Shown: one piece after another, positions 23,808 to 35,465 of the stretch
Position numbering within the stretch: the first letter of the stretch is position 1
Layout: the number at the start of each line of letters is the position of its first letter
Source of the DNA: Pseudocercospora fijiensis CIRAD86
Taxonomy: Eukaryota; Ascomycota; Dothideomycetes; Mycosphaerellales; Mycosphaerellaceae
Reading direction: 5' to 3'
Length of the DNA: 64,000 nt
Assembly: GCF_000340215.1 (NCBI RefSeq)
Contig: NW_006921552.1
Coordinates: 202,124-266,123, forward strand
Position numbers and translations under genes: made by a program
The notes under the pieces: model-generated
What the model was told of the DNA's origin: nothing
Databases searched by the model: none
The model's input: only the letters and a program-made list of their open reading frames with translations

Positions 23808-24458
23808 TTAGAGCCGAAGGTAGGGCTATCTCTTTATATCTAATAGGTTCGGGTATATTAAAGGTGGTCTCTAGGCACGAATAGCTATAACTAAAGCGAG
23901 GGTACGACAAGAGCCTACGATACGGACGATACCGAAGTATCTTAAGGGGCTATTACGACAAGCAGAGAAACCTCTTAACGAAGGCATCGCTTTAACCCCG
24001 AAAAGCTACAAACCCTTAGGACTATTATAGCTTAGGGCCTAGTCTATAGCTATAGCTAGCTTCTAAGGACTCGGCTCCGGGTCGAAGACCTATTTAGCAC
24101 CGCTTACTCGAGATAAGCCCCGCCTAAGGAGGAGATAGACTAATTACCTATCGGCCTTGCTTAGTTTGCTAAGACTATCAATTAATAGCAAATACGGATT
24201 GTAGGTCGGATAGCCGGGGAGTCCCCTATTAATCGGGTAGGGCGTTCCTAGATTCGTAGCCTCGCTTAGACAGTGCTTAGCCTTCTACTAGAAAAAGAAG
24301 GCTACCGCCCCCCCTGCCTAGCTAAAGGAGGTACGAGCTAGTTTCTAGGATCTAGATATAAATAGAGATTGTAGTCTCTCCCTCCGAGCGGCTTTTGTCT
24401 AAAATCTACTAAACTTAGCTCCTAGAGGTAGTTAGGCGACCCCTAGGAGGCTAAATCC
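23808..24458 (+). other. Element B leader between LTR and gag
   Basis: About 650 bases with no supported gene. One frame (phase ending at TAA 24,459) has only TAG/TAA stops, but they are dense (about 11% of codons near its end), so it is not convincing as coding. No tRNA primer site was clear after the LTR. Confidence 0.4.
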
Positions 24459-24483
24459 TAATACTACCCCGGGGGTAATACTA
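24459..24483 (+). repeat. 25-bp near-palindrome, B copy 1 (before gag)
   Basis: Arms TAATACTACCCC and GGGGTAATACTA. Read in the gag frame (phase of 24,461) the codons after TAA/ATA are ATA-CTA-CCC-CGG-GGG, which is ATG-Leu-Pro-Arg-Gly if the ATA was ATG before RIP. Confidence 0.85.
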
Positions 24484-27400
24484 GGAGAAACAGCCTAATA
24501 TACTACTCTCTCGTATAGCAACATTATAACAAACCAAATAGACCAAAGTTACTAAAAACACATTTATATAGCATTCTATTTCAACTTTATATAGCATTCT
24601 ATTTCAACTATTTTAACTATTTTATAACAATCGAATAAGCTCTAGCTCTAGCGAAAACGAATATCGAGAATTAGCGGAATCCTCTAAATCCGAAACCGCC
24701 CCTAATCCTATTAACGAAAAAATTAGGCGGCGACTAGTCAATATAAGTAAGCCTCCTACGCCTTCTACGCCTAAGGCGCTCTACAATATTATTATAAAGA
24801 TAATAGAGAAGCAAACTAAACTTCTCCGTTAAAGCAAGCGTCGCCCGCTAGAACTAGGGAGTACTACAAACCCCTTATTCGAAGGGTGGAACGCTATAGT
24901 ACATATTAAGCGCTTTAAGGAAGGCTTAGTTAATTACGAGCTCGATAGAGAATCCGACTAGTACAAGATTCGGTCCTTTACGAGGACTACCTCCTCTAAG
25001 CTTTACCGAACCCTTAAAACCCTAGTTAGCTACCTAGAAAAGGACGACAAGTCTAATACTAACTAGGAGACCTTTAAGGTAGCCTTTATAAGGGAGTATC
25101 GGGAGCGCGATAGCCGTCGCATTAAAGGCAGTCGTACGTAGCTCGAGACCCTCTGCTTAGTAAGGCGCACTAAGGATAACGACCTAAAGGGGTATGTCCG
25201 CGAGTTTGTCGAGTTAGCGGACGGCATCGAATAGAGTAACCTCGAAAACTCTTAGAGAACGAGGCTGCTCCTCTAGGGATTGCCGTAGCCTATAGCTTAG
25301 CGTATCTTCCGTCGCTATAAGCTTAGCGAGTCCGATCCTAAGAGTTTTAGGAAATATAAAGAGGTCCTAGTGTGTGTTAAGGCCGATATTAATAGCATAG
25401 CCGATACGAGGAAGTTTATCTACGGCGAAGACCGGAATAACCTAGCGTAGGTTAGGAAAGAGGCCTTAGGAAATAAGGGACCTAAGTTCCTTCCTAAATC
25501 GCAAAGTGGTCCTAAGACCGTAACTCCCACTATTACTAAGCACTCTTAAGACGTTGCGGACTTAGCTGAATCCCTAGCCTAACTAAACCTAAATGTGAAA
25601 GCATTATAGCAAGTTAGGGAGGTTATTAATGCTACTATACTAGGCGATGTACCGCTAGTCTACTAGGTTTCAGATCCTAACTACCCTAAAGCCCCTTTAG
25701 TAGATGTCTACGCTATACGGAAGATCCATTCTAACTTAGATAGCAAGTGCTAGATATATAGCGGGTTTAAACATGTCTAATCGTCCTACCCTATCTAGAA
25801 AGAGCTTCTTAAAAGGAAGCTTATTATACAAGTAAATAGCCGATTCTATTATATAGATACCGGCGACAAGATTGATTTCGAATAGGATCGGAGAGCCCCG
25901 AAGCTACCTTAGCTAAAGACCCTTCTAGAAAAGAAGTATAGCGGCAAGATCGAGTTTAAGGACACTAGGAATAGTACCCTCGCCGCTATTGCTAAACGTA
26001 AAACTTAGAAGGTTAGGGCAAAGCAAGTTAAGGAGCGGAGCAGTAATAGTACTACTAAGCCTGTTAAGGTTAACTTTGTTTCTTAGGACCCGGACGCAGT
26101 TACTAATGTTTACGCGGTTACTAAGAACAGTATAGATGTCTACGCTGCTATACGGTCTTAGACCTAGTCCTAAAACAAGGGCAAGAGCCCTTAGAACCCT
26201 ACTCGCCCTAGTACGGCAGCCCCTACTAGGGTACTAAAGAACAAGGCGGCCGATAAGGCTAAGCAATAGCGAGAGTCAACCGCTAAAACTAAGACTCTCT
26301 AGACAGCTACAGACTGTACTGCCCGATCTAGCGCCGTACCTAGCACCCTACCTGTAGAAAGCCTAGTCGTCCTAGAGACTCTAGAGGTCGATATAGAGGA
26401 TGTTGCTACTAACATTAGTAGTACCCTAGGTCTAGCTAACCTACCGGCCTATAAGCGAAAGTCATCCGATCTAAAGAGCTTTCGCTTTAATAGGTATATA
26501 AAAAAGTATAGTACTAGCCTAGCTAACTCCTTAGATACAAAGGCAAACGCTCTCTTCTAGGCTTTATAGTTCCTAGACCTTAAGTCTAATGTGTCTATAG
26601 GAGAGCTGCTAGCGTACGGTTTGCCTACTAACCTGTTCTAGAGCCGAATCCCTAACGATGCTACCTTTATAAAAGACCTCGCTACCCTCCGAAGGAAACA
26701 GGGACGAGAAGACTATATCGACGTCTCTTCCCTATAGTTCCTTCCTAAATTTTTAGGTACCTAAGAGTTAGTAGAAGGCGAATCGGTAACCTACGAGAAC
26801 TAAGAGACTATCGATAATACTAACGAAGAGGGAGTTAAGGAGATAGGCCGAGGGGATAGTAATAATCCCGACCCTACTCTAGTTTTAGTCTCTATTAAGG
26901 CTGTCCGGTTTACTAGCTAACAAATCGGTCGAGTAGGACCTCCTCGACCTAAGGAACTTTATTCTATCCCTAATAATGTAGACCTTTCTATAGTTACCCG
27001 TTCCTTCGCCGTCGTTCCCGCTATCTATATTTAAGTTACTATCGGGAGCTATAGTTAACAGATGCTAGCAATGCTTGATAATAGTTCGGAGTTACTTATT
27101 ATAAGTAAGCGTTAGGCTAAACAACTTAGGCTGCTAATAAATAGAGACATTTCCCTAGGCATATAGGGAGTAAATAGGGAGGTTGCGCTAGTAGGTGCTT
27201 ACTATAATGTTATAGTAGACGCCTTCGGCATATGCTTTTCCTTTACCTTCTAGATTGCCGCCGACCTAAATACGCTAATTATTCTAGGTCGACTATAGTC
27301 TCGCATAACTCGAGGTGTCTAGCGCAACTGCGACGATAGTTCCTAGGAGGGAACTATCGCTAACTAGAAGGGCAACCGAGTCGTATTTACTAGTTATATC

Positions 27401-27736
27401 GGCAATACTAGCTGCAAATCCTACGAGGATATCCTTGCTGCTTCTAGACGGTCTTCGGGAAACGCTACGGCGCGGTTGTAAGACCGGCAATCTACGCTAT
27501 AAGTTAGTATAGCTTTAATAGGTTATTTCTAGAAGTGCGCCGCTCCGTACGATAAGGCAAGTTTCTAGGTTCTATACTAAGAAGACGAATGCTCGAAGCG
27601 ATAGCGAGTATAACCTAACGACTACCTACACCTGCTATACGAGTTAAGGTAATAATGCTATCTTATACGTCGTCGCCGGAGGCATTACTACCGGATGCGG
27701 GTCTACTCGAACTAACCAATCAAAGCGCGAGTCTAA
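24461..27736 (+). pseudogene. Element B gag-protease, RIP-inactivated
   Basis: Capsid-like and retropepsin-like region in frame 2. Gag sequence is clear from about 24,641 (SSSSENEYRELAE...), with typical fungal Gypsy features such as FEGWNAIVHIKRFKEG near 24,885 and a helical core. A protease-like site occurs near 27,060-27,110 (MLAMLDNSSELLIISKR, Asp-containing) followed by LNTLIILGRLW near 27,270 (the ILGRPWL-type motif). The frame stays limited to TAG/TAA stops up to the TAA at 27,734-27,736, which overlaps the ATG of the pol frame. The true start is uncertain: either near the palindrome (24,461) or closer to 24,620. No zinc knuckle was recognised. Confidence 0.8.
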
Positions 27737-27758
27737 TGCTACCCCGGGGGTATTATTA
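27734..27758 (+). repeat. 25-bp near-palindrome, B copy 2 (gag-protease/pol boundary)
   Basis: Arms TAATGCTACCCC and GGGGTATTATTA. TAA (27,734-27,736) is in the gag-protease frame and ATG (27,736-27,738) is in the pol frame, giving an overlapping TAATG. The pol frame then reads Met-Leu-Pro-Arg-Gly. Confidence 0.88.
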
Positions 27759-30700
27759 CGAATCTAACGTTTTCGCCGGCGTTATAAATTAGGACTACTA
27801 GTTGCATACCTATCGACTTAAGGAGACTTCTAAGGAAGTTTACGCGCTGTTTTGTTACGCTAATCTCTAGGCCTAACGATAAAGAGAGAGAGCTCGGATT
27901 CGATAATCGATTAGTGTCTATACCCTATATAAGAGGGTAGCCGATAAGATTAAGCCCGTAAAGGGCAGTGTACACATTACCGATAGGTCTAATCCTAGCG
28001 GGAATCCTAACTAGCGATAAAAGTGCCTTAATTAGGAGGCGACACTACTACCTAGGGATAGTCCGTACGATTAGAAGTACATTACTAAAAAGTTTTCTAC
28101 TATCCCTAGGGGGTTAAGGCTAATAGAGGAGAGGCTTGCGAAAATCAAACCTAGTATCGAGCTTTCGGATCGTAAACTGGATTTGCTATACGAGCTTCTA
28201 TACAATCGCGAGGCCGTGTTAGTATATGACTTTACTTACCTAGGTAGAATAAATCCGGAGGTTGCCCCTCCGTAGAAGATCCGAACGATCGAGTATAAGC
28301 CTTAGGCCTACCTAGGTTTTAAGCTAAACCTAAGCCTACGAGGCGTAGTTAAGGACATAATACGACAGCGTATAAAGGCTAGCACCTTGGAACCTTCCTA
28401 TGCCTCGTATCGCAATCTATACTTCCTAGTTTAAAAGAAGACAGCTCCTAGGGAACTAAAGAAGTACCGTCTAATTAACGCTATATAAAAGTTTAACGCA
28501 GTTACGATTAGAGATGCTAACCTGCCTCCGGAGACTAATAGGTTCTCGGAAGCCTTTGCTAACTGTATTGTAGCCTTACTAGTTGACGTTTTCTCGGGCT
28601 ACGACTAGATTCCTCTTTACCCTAATAGCCGCGACCTTACTAGTTTCGAGACACCTCTTAGGCTATATAGGCAAACTACCCTTCCCTAAGGGGCAACTAA
28701 CTCCGTAGCCTAGTTCGTTCGCATTATAAACCAAGTCCTCGCGGCCTATATCTCCTATATAGCGATGCCTTTCCTAGACGATATCGGCATTAAGGGCCCT
28801 AAAACTAGGTACGATAATAAAGAAGTAGAGCCTAGCATCCGTAGGTTCTTTCTCGAACATATCTAGAACCTCGATAGCGTCCTCTACGACCTAGAGCGAG
28901 CTAATCTAACGGTGTATAGGGAGAAGCTTTAGCTCCTATACAAACGAATAAACATTGTCGGGTTTGTAACTAATAAGTACGGCCGCTATCCTAATAATGT
29001 ACGGGTCCTAAAGATAGTGTCCTAGCCGGATCCTACCTGTTAGAAGGATGTCCGAACCTAGCTTAGAGTAGTCTCCTACTTCCGTATCTAGGTCGAGAAC
29101 TTTATATTAGTATATAAGCCCTTATACGCCTTGCTTAAGAAGGATGCTAAGTTCGAATAGACACCCGTTTACTAAGCGGCTAAGGACAAGGTAACTAAGG
29201 CACTCGTTAGCGTACCTACACTTACGTCTATTAACTACTTAGAGGGTACGGGTTTAATAATTGTTGCTATCGACTCGAGCGGGGAAGGCTATAGCGAGAT
29301 ACTAATGCAGTGTAACCGTAAGGAGCTATCCTTGCGTTATCCTATTAGGTACGACTCCGGACTATAGAAGCCAATCGAGGCCCGATACGATACTAGCAAG
29401 CGAGAATGCCTTAGAGTCTATAAGGCTCTAAAGAAGTTCCGACCGTAGCTCTTTAGTATATTCTTTCGCTTAGAAATCGATGCTTAGACGCTAGTCTATT
29501 AACTTAACCGTATAGCCTCCGACCTACTAAACTCTACGATAGCTCGGTAGGTTGCCTAGATCTATTTGTTTAATTTCGATGTCTTCTACGTTCCTAGCAA
29601 GAAGCATACTAGACCGGATAGCCTTTCTAGAAGGCCCGCTATAGAAGAGGACGTCGCCGAAATAATAGAAGAAGAGGATGTCGATACGGTAATTAACCGC
29701 ACTTTCTTCGCTGCCTTCTATATTAATGCTATACTAGCGATTACTAGGCCTACTACCGACGACTAACCTAGCGACTAACCTAGTAACTAGCCCGACGGGA
29801 GCCCTACTACTAACGATAACGACTAGGCTAAAGCTAAGGCGGATAAACTAGAGAGGGATAATATCCTTAATAGGGTCTACTCCGACGACTCCTATTATAT
29901 CGCCTACTTCCTAACCTATACGAAGAAAGCGCCTAGCCTATTAAAGAGTTAATACCGTCGGGTTATTCGCTATTCTCGACGATTCCTAGTTAAAGATCGA
30001 ATCCTTTAGCGATAAGCGATAGTTAATGTACCTCTCTAGCGTGTTATTAACGACCTAGTAGCCCGATAAGAGATCCTTCGTTCCGTTTACGATAAGCTCG
30101 GCTACCGGGCGGCGGAGGGCACCTTCGATGTCCTTCGTCGGCGCTACTAGTAGGACGGCGTATAGGCTAATGTCTCCCGCTACTATAAGAGCTATCCTAA
30201 GTGCAATTTTAGGAATAGCTATCGACGTCCGGGAGAGCTGCGTATTCCTACTACCTAATTAGTCGGAGAGCGATAGTATAGCGATAGGGTCTATCTTAGT
30301 CGCAATAACAGCTTGTATATTATTCGAGAAGGTCTTTCTCGATAGCTAGAGGCCTATTATTTCTATAAGGGCTGCAGCGCTATTAATACTCGTAATATAG
30401 CTACCTTCCTATTTAAAGATCTGTTTTGCCGCTAGGGAACACCTTACGAGATTATCTTAGACAACGCTACGAACAATATAGCTAAAGAAGTTTAAGTACT
30501 ACTTGTTTCGTATAGGGCGAAAAACGTTCGCATCTCCCCGTACTATCCCTAGTCGAATGCTATTGTTAAACGTAGCTATCGGTCTTTAATTGATGCCCTA
30601 TCTAAGATAACTAATAGAGGGGACAGGTCGGTTCCTATCTCTACCCGGGTCCTAGCCCTTCTCTAGGCGGATCGAACTACTATTATCGATACTACTAGAC

Positions 30701-31482
30701 TTACGCCGGTAGAGCTTATAATTAGGAGGGACGCCGTTCTTCCTATTAAGTTGTCCTATCGCACGTATAGCGTTTACGATTAGGGGTCTGTTCGTACTAG
30801 GGCAGATCTTCTTACCCTATAGGCTAAGGCTCTTAAGGATATAACTACGACTTCTTAGGAGGGTCTTGCTCGATAACGGCGCCTTCGTAAAGAGGCTAAG
30901 CAGTATTTCGATAACCGTAATGCTATTAATTGGGAGCCTCTAAAGGTTAGCGATATAGTCCTCCTATACCGGTCCGAGTTAGAATATAGTTACTCTTATA
31001 AGCTAGCCTTTAAATAGAAAGGGCCTTATAGAGTGTAGGAGGTCCTTTACGATAGTTCTACGTACCGACTTTAGGAACTTAATAGTGCTACTTTGAAGTA
31101 CTCGTACCCTCGGGCTAACCTAAAGAAGATCGTCGAATTAAGAGAGCCTGCCCGCCCTCCCCCGACCGAGGAGGAAGTTAATGCCTCTATAGACCCTCTA
31201 CCGACCTTAGATACTTATCGAGAGGAGGATCCTACCGCGATTATAGATCCTATTCTACCTAACAACTATACGCATCCCTAGATACGTCTTAGTAAGCTAT
31301 TAGGAATAACTTATAAACAAAGGGAGGGTTATATACGTATTAATTGCGCGTAGAGCATTTCCGATGTTAATTCCGATAGTAAACTAGACTTCTAGCTATC
31401 TAACTCTAACTCCGAGGGGGAGCTCGACTAGTCTAGCGACGAAGACCGCCTAGAATTATAGCTAGATCCCGAGACTAAATAA
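27736..31482 (+). pseudogene. Element B RT-RNaseH-integrase, RIP-inactivated
   Basis: Frame 1, 1,248 codons from ATG 27,736 to TAA 31,480-31,482. Reverse transcriptase lies near 28,400-28,980 with GATNSVAWFVRI (stop read as Trp) and FLDDIGIKGP at 28,771 in the YxDD position. RNase H follows to about 29,640 (IIVAIDSSGEGYSE near 29,265; PSKKHTRPDSLSR near 29,595). Integrase begins near 30,060 with a zinc-binding region whose His residues now read Tyr (KLGYRAAEG; YPKC) and a core with Asp in YSDRVYL and IILDNATNN (30,457). A conserved post-core tail ends near 31,110 (YSYPRANLKKIVELREP). Stops are TAG/TAA. No chromodomain was seen. Confidence 0.9.
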
Positions 31483-31725
31483 TTGCTTGTCTTTCCCTGC
31501 CTCTACTACGTTGTTTTCCTTACCTTCTCCGCGCTATTAATACAGTACCGCCCTATAGCTTTAGTCCTTACTACTTGTTCCTACGGATGTTAATGCTTAT
31601 AGTTGTTGCCCTCTTTTGCTTTTACTTTGTCTATTGTGTTGCTCTTTTGCCTTCGAGATATTGCTATAACTTCATTCCTTTGCTCTTGTTTTTCCTTAGA
31701 TAGAACTATACGAGGCGTGTTTTCC

Positions 31726-31750
31726 TAATAACACCCTAGGGGTAGCATTA
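31726..31750 (-). repeat. 25-bp near-palindrome, B copy 3 (after pol, inverted)
   Basis: On the plus strand arms TAATAACACCCT and GGGGTAGCATTA, matching the motif in reverse orientation. Its TAA (31,726-31,728) is in the pol frame, 244 bases beyond the first pol TAA. Confidence 0.8.
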
Positions 31751-32177
31751 GGAAAATGGCCGAACCTAACCCTACTACCCTTCTAGGACTACTTCCCTCT
31801 AGATTCCTAGACTCTAGCAACCTTCCTTAAGTAATAACGACAACAAGATACTCTGCTAGAGACTGTTCCTGCCCTAATTAGCACTAGTTACGTAGGACAC
31901 TAAGAAAGGGAGGTTCCCTATCCCTCTCCCTTCCTAGCTCTTAGATAGATATAACAACCTAGGCCTATAGCCTCTAAGAATAGGGACCTTAGGCTGTTAA
32001 GCTTAGTGTTTAGAAGAAGGAAGAAGGTAAACGTATAGACTACCCTTACGTACTTGCTAATGTAAAAGGTAATGCTGCATCTACAAACGGCAGTGCTATA
32101 GGCTAATATACCGACGAATTAGCTACGTTAGGCCTAGGCGACTTGCTCCTCGTTACCGAGCATCTCTAGAGAAAAGC

Positions 32178-32202
32178 TAATACTACCCCGGGGGTGCTAT
32201 TA
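32178..32202 (+). repeat. 25-bp near-palindrome, B copy 4 (before ORF3)
   Basis: Arms TAATACTACCCC and GGGGTGCTATTA. About 420 bases before the first ATG of ORF3. Confidence 0.85.
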
Positions 32203-32622
32203 GTCCCGCTAGCTTTACTACTATAGATTTCTGCTAGAGACTCGGACTAACTAGTTACATTTCGAGTACGCGAGAGTCTACGATAGCTAGAGTTTAATAA
32301 AGGCGCGTATTCGCTACTAGCAATTAGCTAGATCGATTGTCAAACTTTAGCCTACCCTAATAATAAAGAAGTCTCGCATATAGCTTCACTTTTATATATA
32401 GCCGTCATCCGTTTGCTTTACTAGCGCGGAATATACAGACTACGTTACCTTCGTACTATATTTAAAGCGGGCTTCCTAAGCTCCTTCTTCTACTCGATTA
32501 CTAACTAACTCGCTACCGCCTAACTACCCCCCCCCTCTTCTATCTAAACCCTTCGATTATTATTGTTAAGTAGCGAATACACTTGTAGACTCGTTTCTAA
32601 CCTACTTCTGCTTCGGTCGACT

Positions 32623-35400
32623 ATGTCTTCCGGCGCCTCGAATCCGCTAGGCGCTAGTAGCAGTAGCGACCTACCTGCCCCTATTAACCTAAGCCTAGCC
32701 GCCCTAGTCCCGATCGAAGCCCTATCCGATAGCGCCTTAGCTGCTGCAACTAGCCTCGAGTACTGCTTCTAGATCGTTACCGCCCTTAAAGATCCTTAAG
32801 AGAAGATCTAGAACGCTCGTACCCTACTACGCGTTATCGATAGGAATATTAAGAAGGCTACTGTCTTAGTTGCGTACGGTATAAACAACTTGCGTTAGTC
32901 TATCGGTAAGCGTATCTTCAAGCGCGAGGTCCTTAACGATATAGATATTAAACAAGCCTTTCCTATCGTCTATAGCCTCGAGACTACTAGTACCTAGATT
33001 CGTTTGCGCTTTAAGACCCTCGACTAGGCCTTCGAATATTAGGGAGGACTAAGTAGTCTTCCTAAGAGCCTTATTAACTTCGCCTACGGTAGATAAGAGC
33101 GTACTAAGTAGGTCTCTTCGTTCGTTAACAAATATAAGGTCCGTCGTTAAGGCGCCGAGCATCTTTCCCATACTATAATCTATCGTATGTCTACCGCTAG
33201 TAAGAAGGTAGGTAAGCAGTTACTTAACCTATCCTTTACGCTTAACGACTTTACGACAGCCTACTAGAAGAAGCACTACGATGCGATTGTCTAGGTCGAC
33301 CTTAACGTATAGACAACTAAGGATCTACTAAAGGAGAAGGGCTATTATATTAATAGTATAGGCTTTATTATTAAAGGTTAAGAGGCTCCTATCGTTGATG
33401 TCCTTAAACGCAAGGCCCTTCGCCTAGAAACTAAGGCCGATACGGCTGCTAGTCTTGCGCTCGCTATAGAGATGCAGGCTAAAGATCGTCGCTCGACCCG
33501 TAACCGCAAGGTCCCTTAAGAAGTTTAAGACGAGCGCGCTAAGGCCGAAGCAGCGCGTAAGAAGGCATTGTATACTCGCTAGGCCCTCCGTAAGGCTACT
33601 AAGAAATATAGCGCTCCTTCTAGTACCGACTATAGTACTAACTATAGTACTAACTATAGTAACTCGGATGTTAATATGCTAGATATACTACTAGAAGATG
33701 TCTCCTCCGAAGGCTCCTTTAGCAAGCGTAGAAATAGAGGCCTCTCGCCGATCCTGTTAACTAAGAACATTTATAGTTCTTATAAGGGCGACTCTATCGC
33801 GTACCTTATTACCGACATCGATATAGTTCCTAAAGCCGCAATAGGCGAAGCTCCTACCGCCCTCTCTATCTATTAATAGCTCGACGACCTTAGCAAGCTA
33901 GGAGAAGAGCCGTTCTCTATATGTGCTAACTATATTAAGAAGGCCGCTAAGGTCTGTAGTCTCTATGCTAGTGCTAAGGCGAGTGTCCTTGTCGGTCGCC
34001 TATTAAAGATTAGTCGCGAGGTTCCTAATTAAGACGCCTTCGCTACCCTTAAGGCTAATTAGGCCTATACTAACTAGTTTCCTAGACGCCCTATTACCGC
34101 CCCGACATCTCTAGGACTCTACGCGTTCAACCCTACTAGTACTATTACTCGCGCCCTTACGCTAACGGATCGCTAGAGCAAGTTCGTTACCGGCATTCTT
34201 AGCTAAGGCACCTCCTTCGATCGCTTTCGCTAGACTAGTAATACTATCTTCCCTTAAGTCTTTAGTTAGTTATAAGAGCCTCGTAGAGTATATCTTCCTT
34301 TCCTTATCGACCTAATATAGGAAGAGTTTAAGATGTACCTTTAGTATATACGTAACATGCCTAAGTCTAAGCAAGAAGGCCGCAATGCCCTTTAAACTTA
34401 TAGTATAAGCAACTAAATCGTCCGCTAGTACCCTGCCCTATAGCTCTTAGCTATCGCCCTTCGACCTAATTACGTATACGAGCTTATCTCCGTTCCTAAG
34501 CCTACTAAGTTCTTTAAGGTTAGCGGTACTTACGAAAACTGTCCTTCTAAGGAGTCTACTCGTCTCGGACAAGATATAGTTAAGCTCGCAGCTAGCGAGG
34601 GTGCTAGTTACCTACGCATTAAGGTCTGTCTTATATCTAAGGATAAGACTAGCTACTCTACTATTGTCGAAGGCATGTATTAGCCCGAGGTCTTTACGAA
34701 CTAGGTTAAGAAGCTTAAGGCTCGTAGCCTAGTCCTACTAAGCAAGATCGGCAAGCTTACTAATAAGCACCTTACCGACGACGACCTCGACTATATGTTC
34801 GATAGTTAGCCTAATAGTAAGGGGCGCAAAGCGGAGTGGATCCTTAACCCTCTAAAGGAATGCGAAGTCTCTATTTAGATACTATACCTGCTATATAGTA
34901 ATCTAAAGACTAAGAGCAACCGTATATTAATTGACCTAGGCTACTCTCGCGTTATTAACGGCACTAAGGTTAAGGGTTACGAGAACTTGACAGTCTCTTA
35001 GGTTACTAAAGCGCACCGCAATCTAACCGCCCTCCCGGCCTCTAACTCCTTCGTACTATTCGCTTTCCCTATAGCGATCTTAGTCGAAGGCCTCGGCTAT
35101 ATCTCCGACGCCCTAGTTAGTAGGATTCCTTAGTTAAGTTACGTTATTTAGAACGAAGTTGAATAAATCCTCTAGCTTAATAACGAGGGACTTAAGGAAT
35201 ATCTATACAATTAGGAGAATGCTACGACGGAGAAGGCTGCTAACCTCCTCGTTAATTAAGCTTTCTACGAAGGACAGTACTTCGGTGCTAATAGCTTTAA
35301 CGTATACGGAGGAGATTTCGAGAGCCGACTAGCAGATAAGGTTATTGCTAGTAAGGATTACGGCGCGTTAAAGCAGCAGTAAGTCGGCATAGTAGACTAA
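32623..35400 (+). pseudogene. Element B ORF3, unknown function, RIP-inactivated
   Basis: A frame of about 925 codons between integrase and the 3' LTR, beginning at ATG 32,623 (MSSGASNPLGASSSS) and ending at a TAA at 35,380 or 35,398. Stops inside are TAG/TAA at Trp/Gln-like positions. The N-terminal third is Ser/Ala-rich, then helical. A highly basic stretch lies near 33,480-33,610 (ALRKATKKYS), then an acidic/Ser linker (SDVNMLDILLEDVSSEGSFS), then a long globular-looking part with NRILIDLGYSRVINGTKV near 34,920 and FYEGQYFGANSFNVYGGDF near 35,265. No signal peptide or obvious membrane anchor is visible, so it does not look like an env gene. I recognise no domain. It is far longer than usual accessory ORFs in fungal Gypsy elements. 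Confidence 0.75.
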
Positions 35401-35440
35401 TTGCTTAGGATTGTTTTTGCATATTAATAGATTCTAGGAA

Positions 35441-35465
35441 CAATGCTACCCCGGGGGTGTTATTG
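35441..35465 (+). repeat. 25-bp near-palindrome, B copy 5 (after ORF3)
   Basis: Arms CAATGCTACCCC and GGGGTGTTATTG; the outermost pair is C-G instead of T-A, so the symmetry is kept. It lies 40-60 bases after ORF3 and about 110 bases before the 3' LTR. Confidence 0.85.

Larger units (their letters stand above)
31483..32622 (+). other. Element B spacer between pol and ORF3
   Basis: About 1.1 kb with no convincing gene. It contains two palindrome copies in opposite orientation (31,726 and 32,178). The frame linking them (phase 31,728 to TAA 32,178) has only TAG/TAA stops, but at about one in nine codons, so coding is doubtful. A run of nine C occurs at 32,527-32,535. Confidence 0.5.

Noticed and set aside
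31728..32178. Separate 150-codon ORF between the two inverted palindromes
   Set aside because: Only TAG/TAA stops, but about 17 of them in 150 codons, near the background for this TpA-rich DNA.
32180..32623. Extension of ORF3 back to the palindrome, joined by a -1 slip at the C9 run (32,527-32,535)
   Set aside because: The frame from 32,180 has stops in about 9% of codons and little protein character. Joining needs a frame change at a homopolymer that may be an ordinary indel. ORF3 has a good ATG at 32,623.
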